64,000 bases of DNA, from contig NC_133778.1 in NCBI RefSeq assembly GCF_003597395.2, positions 26,320,287 to 26,384,286 of the forward strand, read 5' to 3'. The notes under the pieces are model-generated. The model searched no databases, was not told where the DNA came from, and saw only the letters and a list, made by a program, of their open reading frames with translations. A program made the position numbers and the translations under genes. Source of the DNA: Chelonoidis abingdonii. Its lineage: Eukaryota > Chordata > Testudines > Testudinidae. Of the stretch, positions 23,045 through 35,469 are shown one piece after another; the stretch's first letter is position 1; every line of letters starts with the position of its first letter.

Positions 23045-23739
23045 ACTAATATAGTTGTCACTAGTGGTAGTGGTCCCGGTCCAACTTCCACTACAAGCAA
23101 TGATTGCAAATGGAATTGCACCAGAGCCATAGTCAGTACACTACAATGTAGTACCATGTACAAGAAGTAAGGATTTGCCAAGCGTACATGGTGCATGTTA
23201 AGGCCTGCAGCAGAAGTCAGGGCCTACCTAAAAACACTTACTAAACCCATCAAACCTTTCCTCTACTGGCTATTTCTACAACGTGTGCAGATCCAGCACT
23301 GAGGAAGTTTTTGTTCAGAGCAGGGAATGTGCAGTATTGTTGTAGAGTTCCAAGAAGGGCTGCAGCTGGTAGTGAGGATAGCTTGAGTCACTGAGGAAAG
23401 AAGCCTGTAATACATAAAATAAGAACACGGAAGATATCATGTAAGACAAAATGGCTGACTCACAGCCTGGCTAAGCATGCTATCCATTTGGGCTTGATCA
23501 ACCGAACAAATGCTGATAGGCCCTAAAATTTTGTACTTCATGCCAACGTTAGTTAGCTCTGATACTAGAGTAAAGTGCTGCATTGGGAACAGCATAGATC
23601 AAAGAGTGGCAGTGATTTCATTCTTTTTTCACAGACCCAATTCCGCTGCAGCTATCTCTTCAGTCCTCCTCTTTTCATGATTCATGATTCTCCACCCCAG
23701 CTGCTGCCTTGTAGTACATCAAGAGTGTAAAAATAATTT
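23045..23739. other. Gene-free stretch
   Basis: Unique-looking sequence with no recognisable gene or repeat ends. Confidence 0.4.
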
Positions 23740-23885
23740 AAAAAAAAAAAAAAAAAAAGATTCTGTGCTCTGCCACAGATTTTCCGTGTGACCTTCAGCA
23801 AGTCACTTAAATGGGGATAATAGCACTTCTCTATTTCTTGGGGTGTAATGAAAATAAGTACAGCAAAGATGGTGATACTATGATA
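23740..23885 (+). repeat. Poly(A) run and CORE-SINE/MIR-like fragment
   Basis: A run of 19 As (23740-23758) is followed by 'ctctgccacagattttccgtgtgacc', 'gcaagtcactt' and 'aaatggggataatagcactt', the conserved core and 3' part of MIR-like CORE-SINEs. The tRNA head is missing. Confidence 0.65.
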
Positions 23886-26044
23886 ATGGGAGCATGTGAG
23901 TACCTAAAGAGACTTTAAAAAAAGAAGCAGCAGAAGCAGTGAGGGTAAAGAATATAAGTGTTTCCATCTTCTCTAAAGAAACAATTACTTTTTGCAAGAA
24001 TATTTCAGTTACAGGCAGTCTTACATGGCTGTAACCAACTTTGCATTTTTCTTGCTGCTCTCATTTATTACTATTTTAAAATTATTTTAATACCTCCTTT
24101 GGCTTTTGCCAAGCTCTCCCTGCACCTGACAGTTTGCTTCAACGTAATATCCTGCTGATATACTGTTGACCTGAGAGAAAAATCTCCTTAGGAAATGTAT
24201 AATCTGCTTTTTACAGAGCAAGAAGGTGGCAGAAATTATTTACCTGACGGGCAGGTAATATTTTAGTGGTAAAGTAAAATTGACCATCAGTAAAAGTAGA
24301 TTTTGCAAACTAATTTTAATTGCAATTGCATATTTCACAAAAAGGCTTTAGGGGGCGTTTTATTGTCAAGTTAATGTTCCAGGAAGGCTGTTGTAGTTTC
24401 TCCTCATAACTTTGTACAATGTTCTTAGTTTGTTTTAATGTCAATAATGTAGCTATTAAATCAGTCCCTTGGCAAAGTTTTGCTGATTGATTTAGTACAG
24501 GAAAACATTAATAAATTGTATTTAGAATATATTGCCTCTGTTAAGTCTACAGTTATAAAGCCAAATTTGTCTCTGATTTTCTGGCTGCAGTTTTGTATGT
24601 GCAATCACTTGTAGGTTCAGTATTGGGGGTGAAATCAATGGAAGGTGACATTTGCAGACACAATCAATAGATACAAATTACGGAATTCAGACATCAATCT
24701 GTCTACAAATCTCAGAGAGGCATGTACATTCTGTGGTTTGTGCCCACAAGTAATTGCACCCACAAAATTGCAGGTGCAAGTTAGAGGTCATTTTAAAAAC
24801 TTTGATCCAAAAAGTAACACTCAACCTACTGTTGTTGCCTACTGTGGTTATTTAAAAGGTGTTTGAATCCTTGTGGTGTCATACAAGATTTTACAATGTT
24901 TCTTGAACAAGGTAGCTATTTAACATAATGAGTGATGCAGTGTTGTATAAATTCTGTAGGTACCTCTCAAGAGTTGACCCTTTGTAGCATTTGTTTCCCC
25001 TTGAATTCTGTTGCCCTTCGTATTCTCTAAATGTCCACTGATCGTTGAGGGCCAAGCTTTGGTTAATCCATTGTACAAAAAGAAAGGATGATGGGAATGA
25101 AATTAAAGTTGCCCTGTGCCCTCTATTAGAAGAGGTATATGCCCTGTTTCAGTGTGACAGGAAGAAAGGAAGCTGAAAGGGCCCAGAAAATAAATGTATA
25201 AATAATAGTTCCTCCCCTCCCCAACATCTAAAAGTGTCACTGAGATCAGGAATACTATTTATGTAAGGCTAATGGGTATTGTACATTTCTTTTGATCCTT
25301 TTAGGTAGCGTGAGCAGCAGTCATCACCAGCTTAGAGAACAATGCACATCAAATAAAATCTTATTATAAAGTTTTCAACAAAAGAATCAAGGATTTTCAT
25401 TCTCTGTGGTAAGGAAACTGCATGTTTCCAAAGAAACATTGCAAAGTGACACATAAGATATCTGAGCATTCTTTCCGCCTCTTTTCCTGGTACAGACATG
25501 ACATCTAATTGAAGAAAAAGAAAGGAAGACTGAATTTATGATTTATGTCTCAAGCCAAACCACTGGAAGCCATATTCAGCCTTCATTGTACAGACTTGTG
25601 TCATCCCCTTGCATTCAGTGCTGTAACTGGAGGCAGAATCTGGCCCTAATCTTGTTTCTGCCCAATTTAATACAAGGCAGCCCACCACATTTGGGACCTG
25701 ATGACCTCCTGTGAGATACCGAGCCCTTCAACTTGTAATGATGTCAATACAAATTGAGGGGACTCAGTACCTCACAGAATCAGGTCCAAGATTATTAGGC
25801 TTGATTGGCAAATGTACTACATACCTGCAGTATGACATGAGAACTGATAAACATCTGCTGAAGTGGTCCTATCTCAACCTTTGGCCAACCTCTGCAGCAA
25901 CTTTACATCCCACTTCAGAAGGAAAGGGGCCATTTTGAATCCAGAACATCCAGAAGATCATCATATAATTGAGTCATAATAGTTTTTTTAATTGTCTTCA
26001 TAATGTGAGTTTTATGCTGAGTTCCTGATAGTCGGAAGACGTTA
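23886..26044. other. Gene-free stretch
   Basis: AT-rich, unique-looking sequence. Weak palindromic-repeat remnants appear near 25630 and 25760. Open frames (66, 73 and 75 residues) lack recognisable motifs. Confidence 0.4.
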
Positions 26045-26160
26045 TTTATAATTTGTATTAGAGCAGCATCCTGTCATGGACCAGAACCCTCATGTGTTAG
26101 GCCCTGTACAAGCACACAACAGAAAGATGGTCCCTGCCCCAAAGAGCTTAGACATTGTTT
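26045..26160 (+). repeat. CORE-SINE-type 3' tail
   Basis: 'atcctgtcatggaccagaac', 'gccctgtacaagcacac' and 'gtccctgccccaaagagctta' match the end segment of an amniote SINE. Related end pieces also occur at 53940-54010 and at 56415-56610. Confidence 0.55.
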
Positions 26161-26424
26161 CAAGAGTTCAAATAAACAGGTTCGAGCAAAATACTTGCCA
26201 TCCTAAACAGTGTGGATGACTGGCCATAAATCTGATTGGTTAGAAGCTGGTATTTCACATCTAGTAACTACCATGGTGTAGTTGTTAGAGCACAAGATGT
26301 TCCTAATTCCTGTATCTCATTGTTTGACACTGAGGAAGTCTGTTAAGCACGTCAGTTTTCCTGCTGTGTTTTAGGTGGGGTAATACTGGGAGTATCTATC
26401 CACTGCGTGAGGGTGTCGTGAAGC

Positions 26425-27151
26425 TGTCATCAGCAGCTACCGGTGTGGTCCTCTGCTCTTGTTCAATGATGATAGCAGTCGGATGTGTGCATGTTCCCTC
26501 TGTGTGCTGCCCCGGCTTTGCGCAGAGAGCTGACACACCAAACCCCGAGAGAACCCCCAAAGACCGTAGAATCTAGTAAGGTACAAAGGAACCCGAGCTA
26601 GCTTTATTGTCAAACGAAGCACAGTAATAGCTTCCTATAGACTGTACAGGACATACTACAAATATGTGCCCCCGGCAATGGACACAGCTCAGTCAGTGGC
26701 AGGACACTCCACTGCCTCCTAGGCTGGACAAAGATGTGCACTCCAGGGCCTACTTTTATACAGTTACAGGACAGATTATTCATCCCTACTGACATATTGA
26801 GGTACAGCCCCTTGACTCATTAGGGTGCTGTCTCCCCCTTTGATCATGTTGTTTCAAACAGATCCAGCCATCATGCTGTCCTTTTGACCCAGTCTTTAAG
26901 ATGTACCTGCCTGTTCCTTGTTATCTCTGTGGAGTGGTCTGATGCCATCTTGGCACAAATTCTTATTAGCACTTGGGTGGATGCACCTGCTTCTAGCAAC
27001 CCTCTTCTCGCCAACTTCTGTGAGCAGGGCCTGCCTCTGGCTCACAGCCCAGCTTTTGGTTAGCAATGCCTGGAAGTACTTTGGTTCAGGATTCAGGCCT
27101 CAGACTGAGCCTCTGGCACAAGAGTTTGTTTCAGGGCCTCATCTTACTACA
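26425..27151 (-). mobile_element. Solo LTR, family C, with promoter and poly(A) signals
   Basis: On the plus strand it starts TGTCATCAGCAGC and ends CTTACTACA. It is flanked by a perfect 5-bp duplication GAAGC at 26420-26424 and 27152-27156. On the minus strand TATAAAA (26760-26754) precedes AATAAA (26608-26603) by about 150 bases, the expected U3-R-U5 order, which sets the orientation. No viral genes adjoin it. The 142-residue plus-strand frame at 26918-27346 runs antisense through the LTR and out of it and is not a gene. Confidence 0.88.
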
Positions 27152-27420
27152 GAAGCTTATTCACTTACAGCGTGTTTGAGTTTGCACCAGTGTAAATCAA
27201 TAATGGCACCACTGAAGCCCAAGCAGTTATATTTGCCTTCACCTGGTGCTGCTGAAATAAGAATCAGCTCCTTAATGTTTTTGAAGTGCTTGGAGATGGA
27301 AGGAACCGTGAAAGTGCTAAGTAGTGTTAGTTTAGTTTATATCTAAGCACCATTTTTGTACTGGAAAATCCAATATGAAATTTTAAGAGACAAGGGGCGT
27401 GGATGTTTCAGTACTTTCAA

Positions 27421-27582
27421 CCTGTAGATAGCTTAGTGGTTTGAGCATTGGCTTGCTAAACCCAGAGTTGTGAGTTTAATCCTTGAGAGGGCCATTTGGG
27501 GATTGGTCCTGCTTTGAGTAGGGGGTTGGACTAGATGATCTCCTGAGGTCACTTCCAACCCTAATAATCTATGATTCTATGA
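27421..27582 (+). mobile_element. Turtle tRNA-derived SINE (Cry type) with CR1-like tail
   Basis: The head 'gatagcttagtggtttgagc' fits a pol III A-box, and 'gagttgtgagtttaatcc' holds the B-box region. The body 'gggccatttggggattggtcc' follows. The tail 'ggttggactagatgatctcc' to 'ctatgattctatgaa' matches the 3' end of CR1, including the CR1 element at 2663 when that is read on the minus strand. This organisation is that of the SINE family described from hidden-necked turtles. Several substitutions in the boxes suggest it is inactive. Confidence 0.85.
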
Positions 27583-28539
27583 ATTAGTAGCATTACGGCA
27601 GGCATGTATCTAAAATCAAGGTTCTCTTCCTTGCACTGTACCAGTTTACCACTAATACACATTGGCTTCTGACCAGACCAATGCCAAGTCTATGTGGCAG
27701 TGAGCTGAATTTCAACAGGCATCTGTTACTTTTCCCAGTAACGCCTTCCACCGAGCTGCTGCTCTGTCTAGGAACTCTGCTGAGAGCCACCATATTTCTG
27801 TTTGGCAAAAATGTACAGAACTTTGTGTACCATTATTATTTGAAGTTTTTAGGATAGTGAAGGGCCAATGGAAAAAAAAGCGATAGAATTATTTTGTGAG
27901 AAGACTGAATTAAATTATCCCAATTGAGATCTGTCCCCATTTTAACAATGAAATACATGTTATAGGCAGTTATATTAAAATTCAATTTGCTTTTCTGCAG
28001 ATGACTATGAAAGCGACTGTCTCTCAGCTAACCTGCACTCCACAAGGGGCAATTTTTCCTGAGGCCAACAAATCCAATACCTGCTTCATTTTCAGTTATT
28101 TGATGATAATTAGGTTGGTGTAGCCAATAACAATGCCAGACATATTTAACTTGCACTTGAACACCATGAGTTTATAGATATGTTCATCAATAACTCTGAT
28201 AAATGTGTAAAATTATATTTTAGGCTCCATGTAATGAATTGTTTGTTCAATTTTCCAGTTAATGAAATGTACCCATTATCTCTGGGTAAATGTGCAGTAA
28301 ATGACTTACAAACCAAAACACTTCCAATAATTCTTGCCTAGTCATGAATCATTCTTTCACCCCTCTGACAAGAGCCTGCAAACCTAGATGAGACTCGAAT
28401 CCTTCCCTAAACCTAGACAAACTCCGGCTCTGTAGAATCAAGAGCTCTCTGATAATATTACATGTTGTGGGACCTTACAGTTATACCTGTTAGCTGGAGT
28501 GCTTCATCTACACTCAGCTCTCAGTGGTTTATGATGAGG
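27583..28539. other. Gene-free stretch
   Basis: No recognisable gene or repeat boundary. The minus frame at 27593-27808 has no family resemblance. Confidence 0.4.
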
Positions 28540-29085
28540 TAAGCAGTCTCTTGGGTAGTCAGGAACCAAACCATACAGGGCTTTACCGAGACTTCTCTTC
28601 ACACTGAATTTTGTATATACTTAGAGTGTTAACACTTTGAATCTCATCCAGAAATAATAGAAAGCCAGTGACACTGGTGAAGAAGTGACATAAAAGGTTT
28701 CCTGCCAGTAATATTACCAGGCAAGGAGCCAGCTGTCAAGTGCACTAGCTGAATCTTCAGGAGCATCTCCATGAGGATCATATTTCAATAATCAATTTTA
28801 GAAATACCAAAGACAGAATAAAGAGTTATAGAAGCCCATTTTGAAAGTGACAGCTGTAAATACCAATCCAGCCATGTATAGGAAAAGGCATTCATGCCCA
28901 CCAATAGCAGCTGAGATCTCAAGGGAGTTGTGGCCTTAAAAGCACTCCCAAATTGCAAACTTCTTGATCAAAGAGACTCAACAATAGGGAGGAGAGTCCA
29001 ATTCCACTATTTCTTCAGGATCCTTCTTACCCTACTAGCACTATCTTCATTTCCCTTGGATTGAACTTGACTTTTATTAATGTCC
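28540..29085 (+). repeat. Unnamed old dispersed repeat
   Basis: Blocks such as 'ccatacagggctttaccgag', 'agaaagccagtgacactgg', 'caagagcc/aaggagccagctg' and 'cttggattgaacttgac' occur in the order known from a common reptile repeat. It is decayed, with no reading frame. I cannot name its class with confidence. Confidence 0.4.
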
Positions 29086-29259
29086 CGGTCTCACAGGCAA
29101 TGAGTGAAAAGGCAAAGGAACCATACCACTTGCATCTGATGAACAGGAGACAGTTTTGTGACACCCCACAGCAAAACATCTTACTGTCTTGCCACTGGAA
29201 GGATGAATGAGATGGATTAAAACATTGGAAGCGGACATGAGCTGATCTGCTTCAGTTGA

Positions 29260-29400
29260 TAGTTCTGCCACAGACCACTTGTGTGAGATATATAGATATA
29301 AATATGGATATTTTAGGCAAATCAATTAATGTGTTTCATTGACTTATCCCCAAAATGAGAATTATGCTCTCCTATTTTGTATGGGGGTGTTAGCAATAAA
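29260..29400 (+). repeat. CORE-SINE/MIR-like fragment, decayed
   Basis: 'tctgccacagaccacttgtg', 'ggcaaatcaatta' and 'cttatccccaaaatgagaat' follow the MIR core order. A short TATA run interrupts it. Confidence 0.5.
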
Positions 29401-31417
29401 TTATGCCGCACAATATATTACAGCGATAAGGGCATATAAATAGCTAGATAGATATTGAATAAGAGAATCTGTCTTGCATCATAGCCTCAGCCCTTCAGCT
29501 AGATTTTGGGTTAATCAATAAAATTTTCAGTCCTGAGGAATATTCTGTGAAAGTACTGCCAATGTGGAATCTGATATAAAGATATGAAAATAATGTGGAG
29601 ATCTTAAAGCCTTCATGCAGGATGTGGATGAAAAAAAACAAGTTTTGTACTTATTTAAAATATCAAGAGAAAAGGGGCTTCAGTTCTTATTTCATTTACA
29701 CTTGAAGTCAATATATCTACTCCTAATTTACATCAGTGCAACATTTGACCCAAATTATATTTCTTATATGGTACTTTATAGAATTAGCTTCCCAGATCAA
29801 TATTGTTAGATATATTATTTAAAAAAAAAAGTGCTTACCAGATTTATCAAACAGATATAAATTGCACTGGATAGCAGGTCATACATTATACGTAGAGCAT
29901 ATGCTGTAAATAGGGCCACTCTCAGTTGCTAATATTATTTTAGCACCAAGTCTAACAGTGAATTCTTAATTCATATAGTGGCTCATGGATGCCTACAAAA
30001 CATTAGTGCCAAGAGATTGGTAAACATTTTTTTCCTAATTAGGATCACGGCCACAATTTACTCTTAAAGGCAAAGCATACAATACGATGACAGTTAAAAT
30101 GTGTTCCTTATACATGATCAGTCTTCATCAATTTTGAAGGACACCACATGGACATAAATTATAAGGTCTGACAAGGGAAGGTTCATAGATGGATGAGGTT
30201 CAGTCACAGGAATATTTCTTCCCAGAAGACTGTCTGCTGAGCAACTGTAAGTTGTCGGAGTTGGGAACCTTATAAAAGCCAAGGCAACTCAATCATAACT
30301 AACAGACCCAGTACTGATAGTGCTTCTCATCTCTTAGAGAGAGGCCATCATACACAAAAGCAAAGACATTGTGTCTCAGATTATGTTCAACAAAATCAGT
30401 CTTATGGATTCAATATGCTCGCAGATTGGCAACTTGATGTTCAGCATTGGCTTAATCTGGCAAGTAAACAGGACTGACTTTAAAGCTTAAGAATCTTTAA
30501 CTAGTCTTATCTAGTGCATCAAGCACACACAAAAAAATCTGCTAGAAGTAAATTTATTTTCTACCTTACTTTGTGTCACAATCTGAAAATGTGACATCTT
30601 CCCTGTGTGTGAGTGTATATCTCTACCATTTAATGTTCACATAGAGAATTAATTGCATCTTTTTCTGAAACACTGGAGCAATCTTTCTCAGAATGTTCAA
30701 AATAGAATAGCTAATGTAAGCTGTACGGTAATTAATATGATCAAAATCACTTGTTTATAGAAATATCTATATTACTGTTAGGGATGTCAACTGATCCAAT
30801 GGCTATTCTCCACCTACATTCTCATCTCTACTGTAAAGGCTTTAAAATATTGACCTGTGAGATGTTATCTAGATATTTTTGTATACAGTCTTCCAGGCAA
30901 ATGCATAATAATTATGAACTACAGAAGAAAATATCCCCTCCCTCCCCCCCACATGAGTGTTAATTCCTCTACTTAGGTAGTTTTATGGATTCTAACCAAC
31001 ACATTTCATGGACTGTTTTCCTTTTCCATTGTTTTTAACAGAAGGGGATGATATAGCCAATCATAGGCAAATAATACTGTATGTATTTTACCATACAGTA
31101 CCTAGTTATTAATTCAGATATAAGTTTGGCATGACAAGGATACAGTGCTTCCACACTCAGTAGTTATTTCAAGGTCTTCCTTTGAATCAAATGACCAGCT
31201 TAAGTTTTTTCTACAAATGCTAAATATTTCTAAACCAAATTATCCAGAAGAGTACACAGGATAAAGACAAAAACATAACGTTGTCCATTCAAAGAATTCT
31301 ATTTTACGTGCCTATCTAACATTTTTTGGGGGTATAGAAGTTGCAGTATAACTGCAAGTATCTGAATTTGTTTCTATTTTTTTCAAGGACTTGGGCAAAT
31401 TATGATTTATGACTCTA
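29401..31417. other. Gene-free AT-rich stretch
   Basis: About 2 kb with no recognisable gene. A decayed palindromic repeat may lie at 29670-29745, and a C-rich run at about 30938-30951. Confidence 0.4.
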
Positions 31418-31629
31418 GGCTTGTCTTCACTACCACACTAACTCAGTCGATCTAGCACATCTGGTGAAGACGCACTAAGCTGATGGGAGAGCATCTCATG
31501 TTGACATAGTGTGGTGTAAAAACTACTTTAAGTCGAAGTTATGTTGTTCGAGGTGGGGTAGGGGGAAAGGTGGTTCACACCCCTGAGAGAGGTAACTTAC
31601 ATTGATTTAAGTGGTAGTGGAGACAAGCC
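31418..31629. mobile_element. DNA transposon remnant with inverted ends (Harbinger-like?)
   Basis: The left end GGCTTGTCTTCACTACCAC and the reverse complement of the right end (GGCTTGTCTCCACTACCAC, 31611-31629) differ at one base. CTA precedes it and a TTA lies one base past its right end, compatible with a decayed 3-bp target duplication of the PIF-Harbinger kind. It is 212 bp and non-coding. Class assignment is tentative. Confidence 0.6.
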
Positions 31630-33543
31630 CTTAGTCTATGAGTGGGGGGAGGAGGAAGGAGAATAAGAGTAGAAAGAGAACATGGCTTGAAACAATTAAT
31701 AAGAAACTTCTGTCTGGTAGAGATGGGCTTCATTTAGGTTAAGGTGTAATTCTGTCAGGAAGTTTGATTTAGTCCATTTTACAGAATTTTATATTCACTT
31801 CATATTCAATCTATCCCTAAAAAGTTGGGGGGGGTTGATTTAAGCCCATTACTACTACTAATTAAACCACAGTATAGATGGCTACTCTGAAAATATTGTC
31901 TTGGTTCAATTCTGGTTCAAGAATTGGCCATTAAGTTTTTTTTTCTATAAAGTATTTTTCTTATAGTGGAATTTGTGTCATATGCAAGGATGATAGTAGT
32001 TTCCAATTTTATTTTATTAACACCACATATGGTGTTTATACATGGGATTGGGATTGCAGAAGGATTGCAATGTTGTCAGATATGCCAGGAATTTATCCAA
32101 TTTATCCAAACAGCCCCAGAATACTTCTCAACAAACCCATTACACAAATATTGTTTATGTGCATCCCTTAGAGCTTGCTGGAAATGGTTTCTGAAAATTT
32201 AGAATTTTGTTGAAAAATTGAAAACCAAAAATTTATATTTTCTGAAAACTCTCCAGTGACGCACCATGGCCTCTCCTCTTGCCGAGCTGCCATGGTACAT
32301 CAGGGGAGGTGGAGTCTAATTTGGAGCCACAGAGGTGAATGGCGGCTTGAAGCAATCAAACTACAACTCCCACAAGAGACCATGGCAGCATTTCTGAATC
32401 AAATTTTCAGCTGAAACTTTGTTTTTTTAAAATATTCCACACAAAGCCGATATTTTTTTGCCAATGAGTAAACACATTCTTTTAATCCACTCTACTATCT
32501 GTCTTTATTTCAAATGTGTTTTTTCAAATGCTCAAGTAATTGGAACATACACAGAGATACAAAAAACATATAGAGATGTCTTAACACACTGTGTAAAATT
32601 CTGTCAATGAAACCAAAATACTAGGTAAATGAAACCATAATAATTCTTCTAATAGATTTCTCCAACAGCTTTTGTAGGTTTCTCTTTCTCAGCATAGGAC
32701 AGGGGGCGTTCAGGGAAGGTTGCTCACCTTATTGTTTCAGGCAATATCGCCTCTTCTGTAAAAGCCCATAATAACCACCATCATGTTGTTTTCCGAAGGG
32801 GTGTTTTTCTTTGCAAATAGCAATTGTTTTGTACAAATCTCCTCTGCAAGAATCATATTTTTTTCTTTCTTTTTATCTAGATCAGACAAGATGATTTGTC
32901 ACTGGAATGTGTCTTTTAATTCTACAAAAACAAAACTAAAAAGATTAAAAAATATTCATGGTGAACCCATAACATAATTCATGTTTTGGAAATTACATTG
33001 AATCATCCACCCCAAATGACTCAGCCAGTGGGGAGCACCACCCTGCCATGGTAGATATCTGTTTTTCAAATACATGATTAGTTTTTAGATTTTACTCGGA
33101 GCTGATTTTCTTCTCACCATAAGAGGTTTACATAAGGTAAAAACCTGGAGGTCAACACAAGGAATGAGGAGGGTCCCAGAGGCAAGATATGGGGATAAGA
33201 GAATAGTTGGTCTCTATACTTTTACTGACAAGATCTGCTGTGATTCACTTTCTGATTAGAGACTGTAGCCATTGAAACCACCTATTTCACCTGCTGACAT
33301 CAGTGAATATTTCCCCTGACTTCATTGTGCCTGGATCAGCCCCTTTAAACTCCTGGGCTATACATACATTATTCCATGTCCTACTTACAACCTCTCCATG
33401 TGGTGCTATGGCTGGGATGCATGCGTGCCTGAATAGAACTGGCTGAAATTTTTTGGACAAACTTTATTTGCCTTAAAAAGGCAATTGTGGTTGTCCCAAA
33501 ACTATTAATGAATTTAACATGAATTAGCCAAATAGTTTTGGTC
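31630..33543. other. Gene-free stretch with one repeat remnant
   Basis: At 32190-32440 there is a T/A-rich repeat with a GC-rich insert ('gcaccatggcctctcctctt', 'aaactacaactcccacaaga'), a type I have seen dispersed in sauropsid genomes but cannot name. The rest is AT-rich with no recognisable motif. Confidence 0.35.
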
Positions 33544-33568
33544 TTTTTTTTTTTTTTTTTTTTTTTTT
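33544..33568. repeat. Poly(T) run, 25 nt
   Basis: Uninterrupted T tract; it could be the poly(A) of a minus-strand retroposon, but no head is seen. Confidence 0.7.
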
Positions 33569-33623
33569 ACAAGGCATCAGCTGCCATTCATAAAATGGAT
33601 GGAAGAAGAAGATGCATCTCCTA

Positions 33624-34246
33624 CCTTATAACCGTTAGCGCAATGGTGACTGTGTTTACTCAGATATAGGAAACAGAGTTTCAATTCCTTCCTCTGTGTG
33701 ATGCGTAGAGGAATTTGAATCTGGGTGTCCCACATTGCAAGAGTGTGTCCTAACCCCTATGCATAAATAATTAAAGTAGCCTTTGGATCAGCAGGATCTC
33801 CCTGAAGAGTGCCCTGACCACTAGGCTAAAGAGTTATTCTAATTCTCCCTCTGGCCCAACATTTATTTATACACAGAACAGTTTCAACAGGAAAGACAGA
33901 GAGACCAGCCCCAAAATACTCCATAGTCTATGGATGAGTGCCCTCACTGATGAAGGGGAGACAAGTTCAAATTCCTTCTCCACATCAAGCAGTGTGAGAG
34001 ACTTGAACCATCTCTCCCCTATCCTGGATGCATGTCCTAACTACTGAGTTAAAGGTTATAAGGCAGCTGCCACGGACTCCTGCTGTTTTGTAAATCAAGC
34101 CTGGGTCAAACAAAATGTTTCATGTGACCAAAAAACAAAATTTTTGATGGCTTTTTTGACTTTCTAAATTTTCAGTTTGACCTGATCCAATTACATTTTT
34201 TTCAAATTTGATGGAAAAATCAGTTACTTACCCAGATCTACTGAAG
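33624..34246. repeat. Unnamed repeat with inverted tRNA-like arms, family E (copy 1)
   Basis: CCTTATAACC at 33624-33633 is exactly inverted at 34054-34063. The match extends imperfectly into tRNA-like sequence (about 20 of 26 bases). A further tRNA-like box in reverse orientation lies at 33815-33842 ('ctgaccactaggctaaag'). A T-rich tail runs to 'acccagatcta' at 34246. The inner and tail parts are colinear with 42310-42897. Non-coding. Confidence 0.5.
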
Positions 34247-35469
34247 AATCCCACACCAAGGGACCTCTGAATACCATTACTCAACACACTAGAACCACAG
34301 CAGTTCAACTCTGCCATGATCCTTCTATAGCCCCATTATGATTTCCTAACATAGAATCATTAATGCTTCTTCTGTATATTACTATACTGTGGAAGGAGTC
34401 TCTAGCAGAAATGAAACTAGTAATAATGTTACACAAAAAATGTAACTTTTTGTGGGGTTTTCAATGATATTTTTGTTCTTTTACTTCAAAAATCAAAAGC
34501 TAATCAATTGGACCAATTCATGAAAATGTTACTGCTTATGATATTCTTCCATGTGCACAGTGAAATGCTGCCTTCACCAGCAGAAAGTGTGAAACTTCTT
34601 TTTCAAACAAATACATCAGTATTCATAGAGATTCTCATGGAAATTTTGGGTTTCTCTCAATACTGAGGAAAAACCAGTTGATTCACATGGCTCTAGTTGC
34701 ACAAATATAAATGGACACTTCATTATCATATTGAAGACTTGGTGGAATAATTGATATTCTGCCGTGAGTGCCAAACATTAAGATTTTAATAGTAATTTAA
34801 CTTAAGAGCTTAATTCTCCAACTTAAATATTGTATCTTTACATTTGGATGTTCATCCTCAATAATATGAAGATCATGGAATAAAAGGTAATTATTCAAAT
34901 GAGTGTATTTAGATGTGCATTTTGATATTATTAATTTATTCTTATATTTTTACTATTTTCATTATTAGGAGTTGTCCCTTTAAGAACATAATTCATAATG
35001 GCTGAGGCTGAGACATCTCAGATCAGTGGGTAACAGATTCTTGTGTGTGTTTCCAAAATTTGTGAAAGACCCTGTCTCTGTAAGCTCCGAAAAGTCAGAA
35101 CTTAGTTTAATAAACTTACTTTTCCAGAAAGCAAGCCTCAGTCTTGAAGGTGTTACAATATAGCATGGAATAATCTTCTCTGAGCAGCAGAAGAAGTCCT
35201 CGCTTTCTGAGTTCTGAAGTCATTAATAGTTGATCAGTAGGAACGAGCACACTGCTGTTATGATTAATGAATGAATTTTAAATGTTTATGATAGATTATG
35301 TATTTATGTAAAAATGACTATATTTATGGCTGCTTATCATATGGTGCTCACTAGGATACTGCTAAAAGAAAGAATACAGAAATCCTTACATCCCAGCAGT
35401 TTGTTTCTGATTAAACATTTCAGTACAACAGGGTAAGTAATGCAATTGTCTGTTCTACCCAAAGACAGA
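34247..35469. other. Gene-free stretch
   Basis: AT-rich. A possible LTR remnant lies at 34973-35157 and is listed separately. Nothing else is recognised. Confidence 0.4.
34973..35157 (+). mobile_element. Possible short LTR remnant
   Basis: The block starts TGTCCCTTTAAGAAC, contains TTTAATAAAC (poly(A) signal) at about 35107 and ends GGTGTTACA, which has an LTR-like layout. No flanking duplication was found and it is short, so it may be an internally deleted or partial LTR. Confidence 0.3.

Noticed and set aside
26918..27346. 142-residue hydrophobic open frame, plus strand
   Set aside because: It runs antisense through a solo LTR and past its end; there is no family resemblance.
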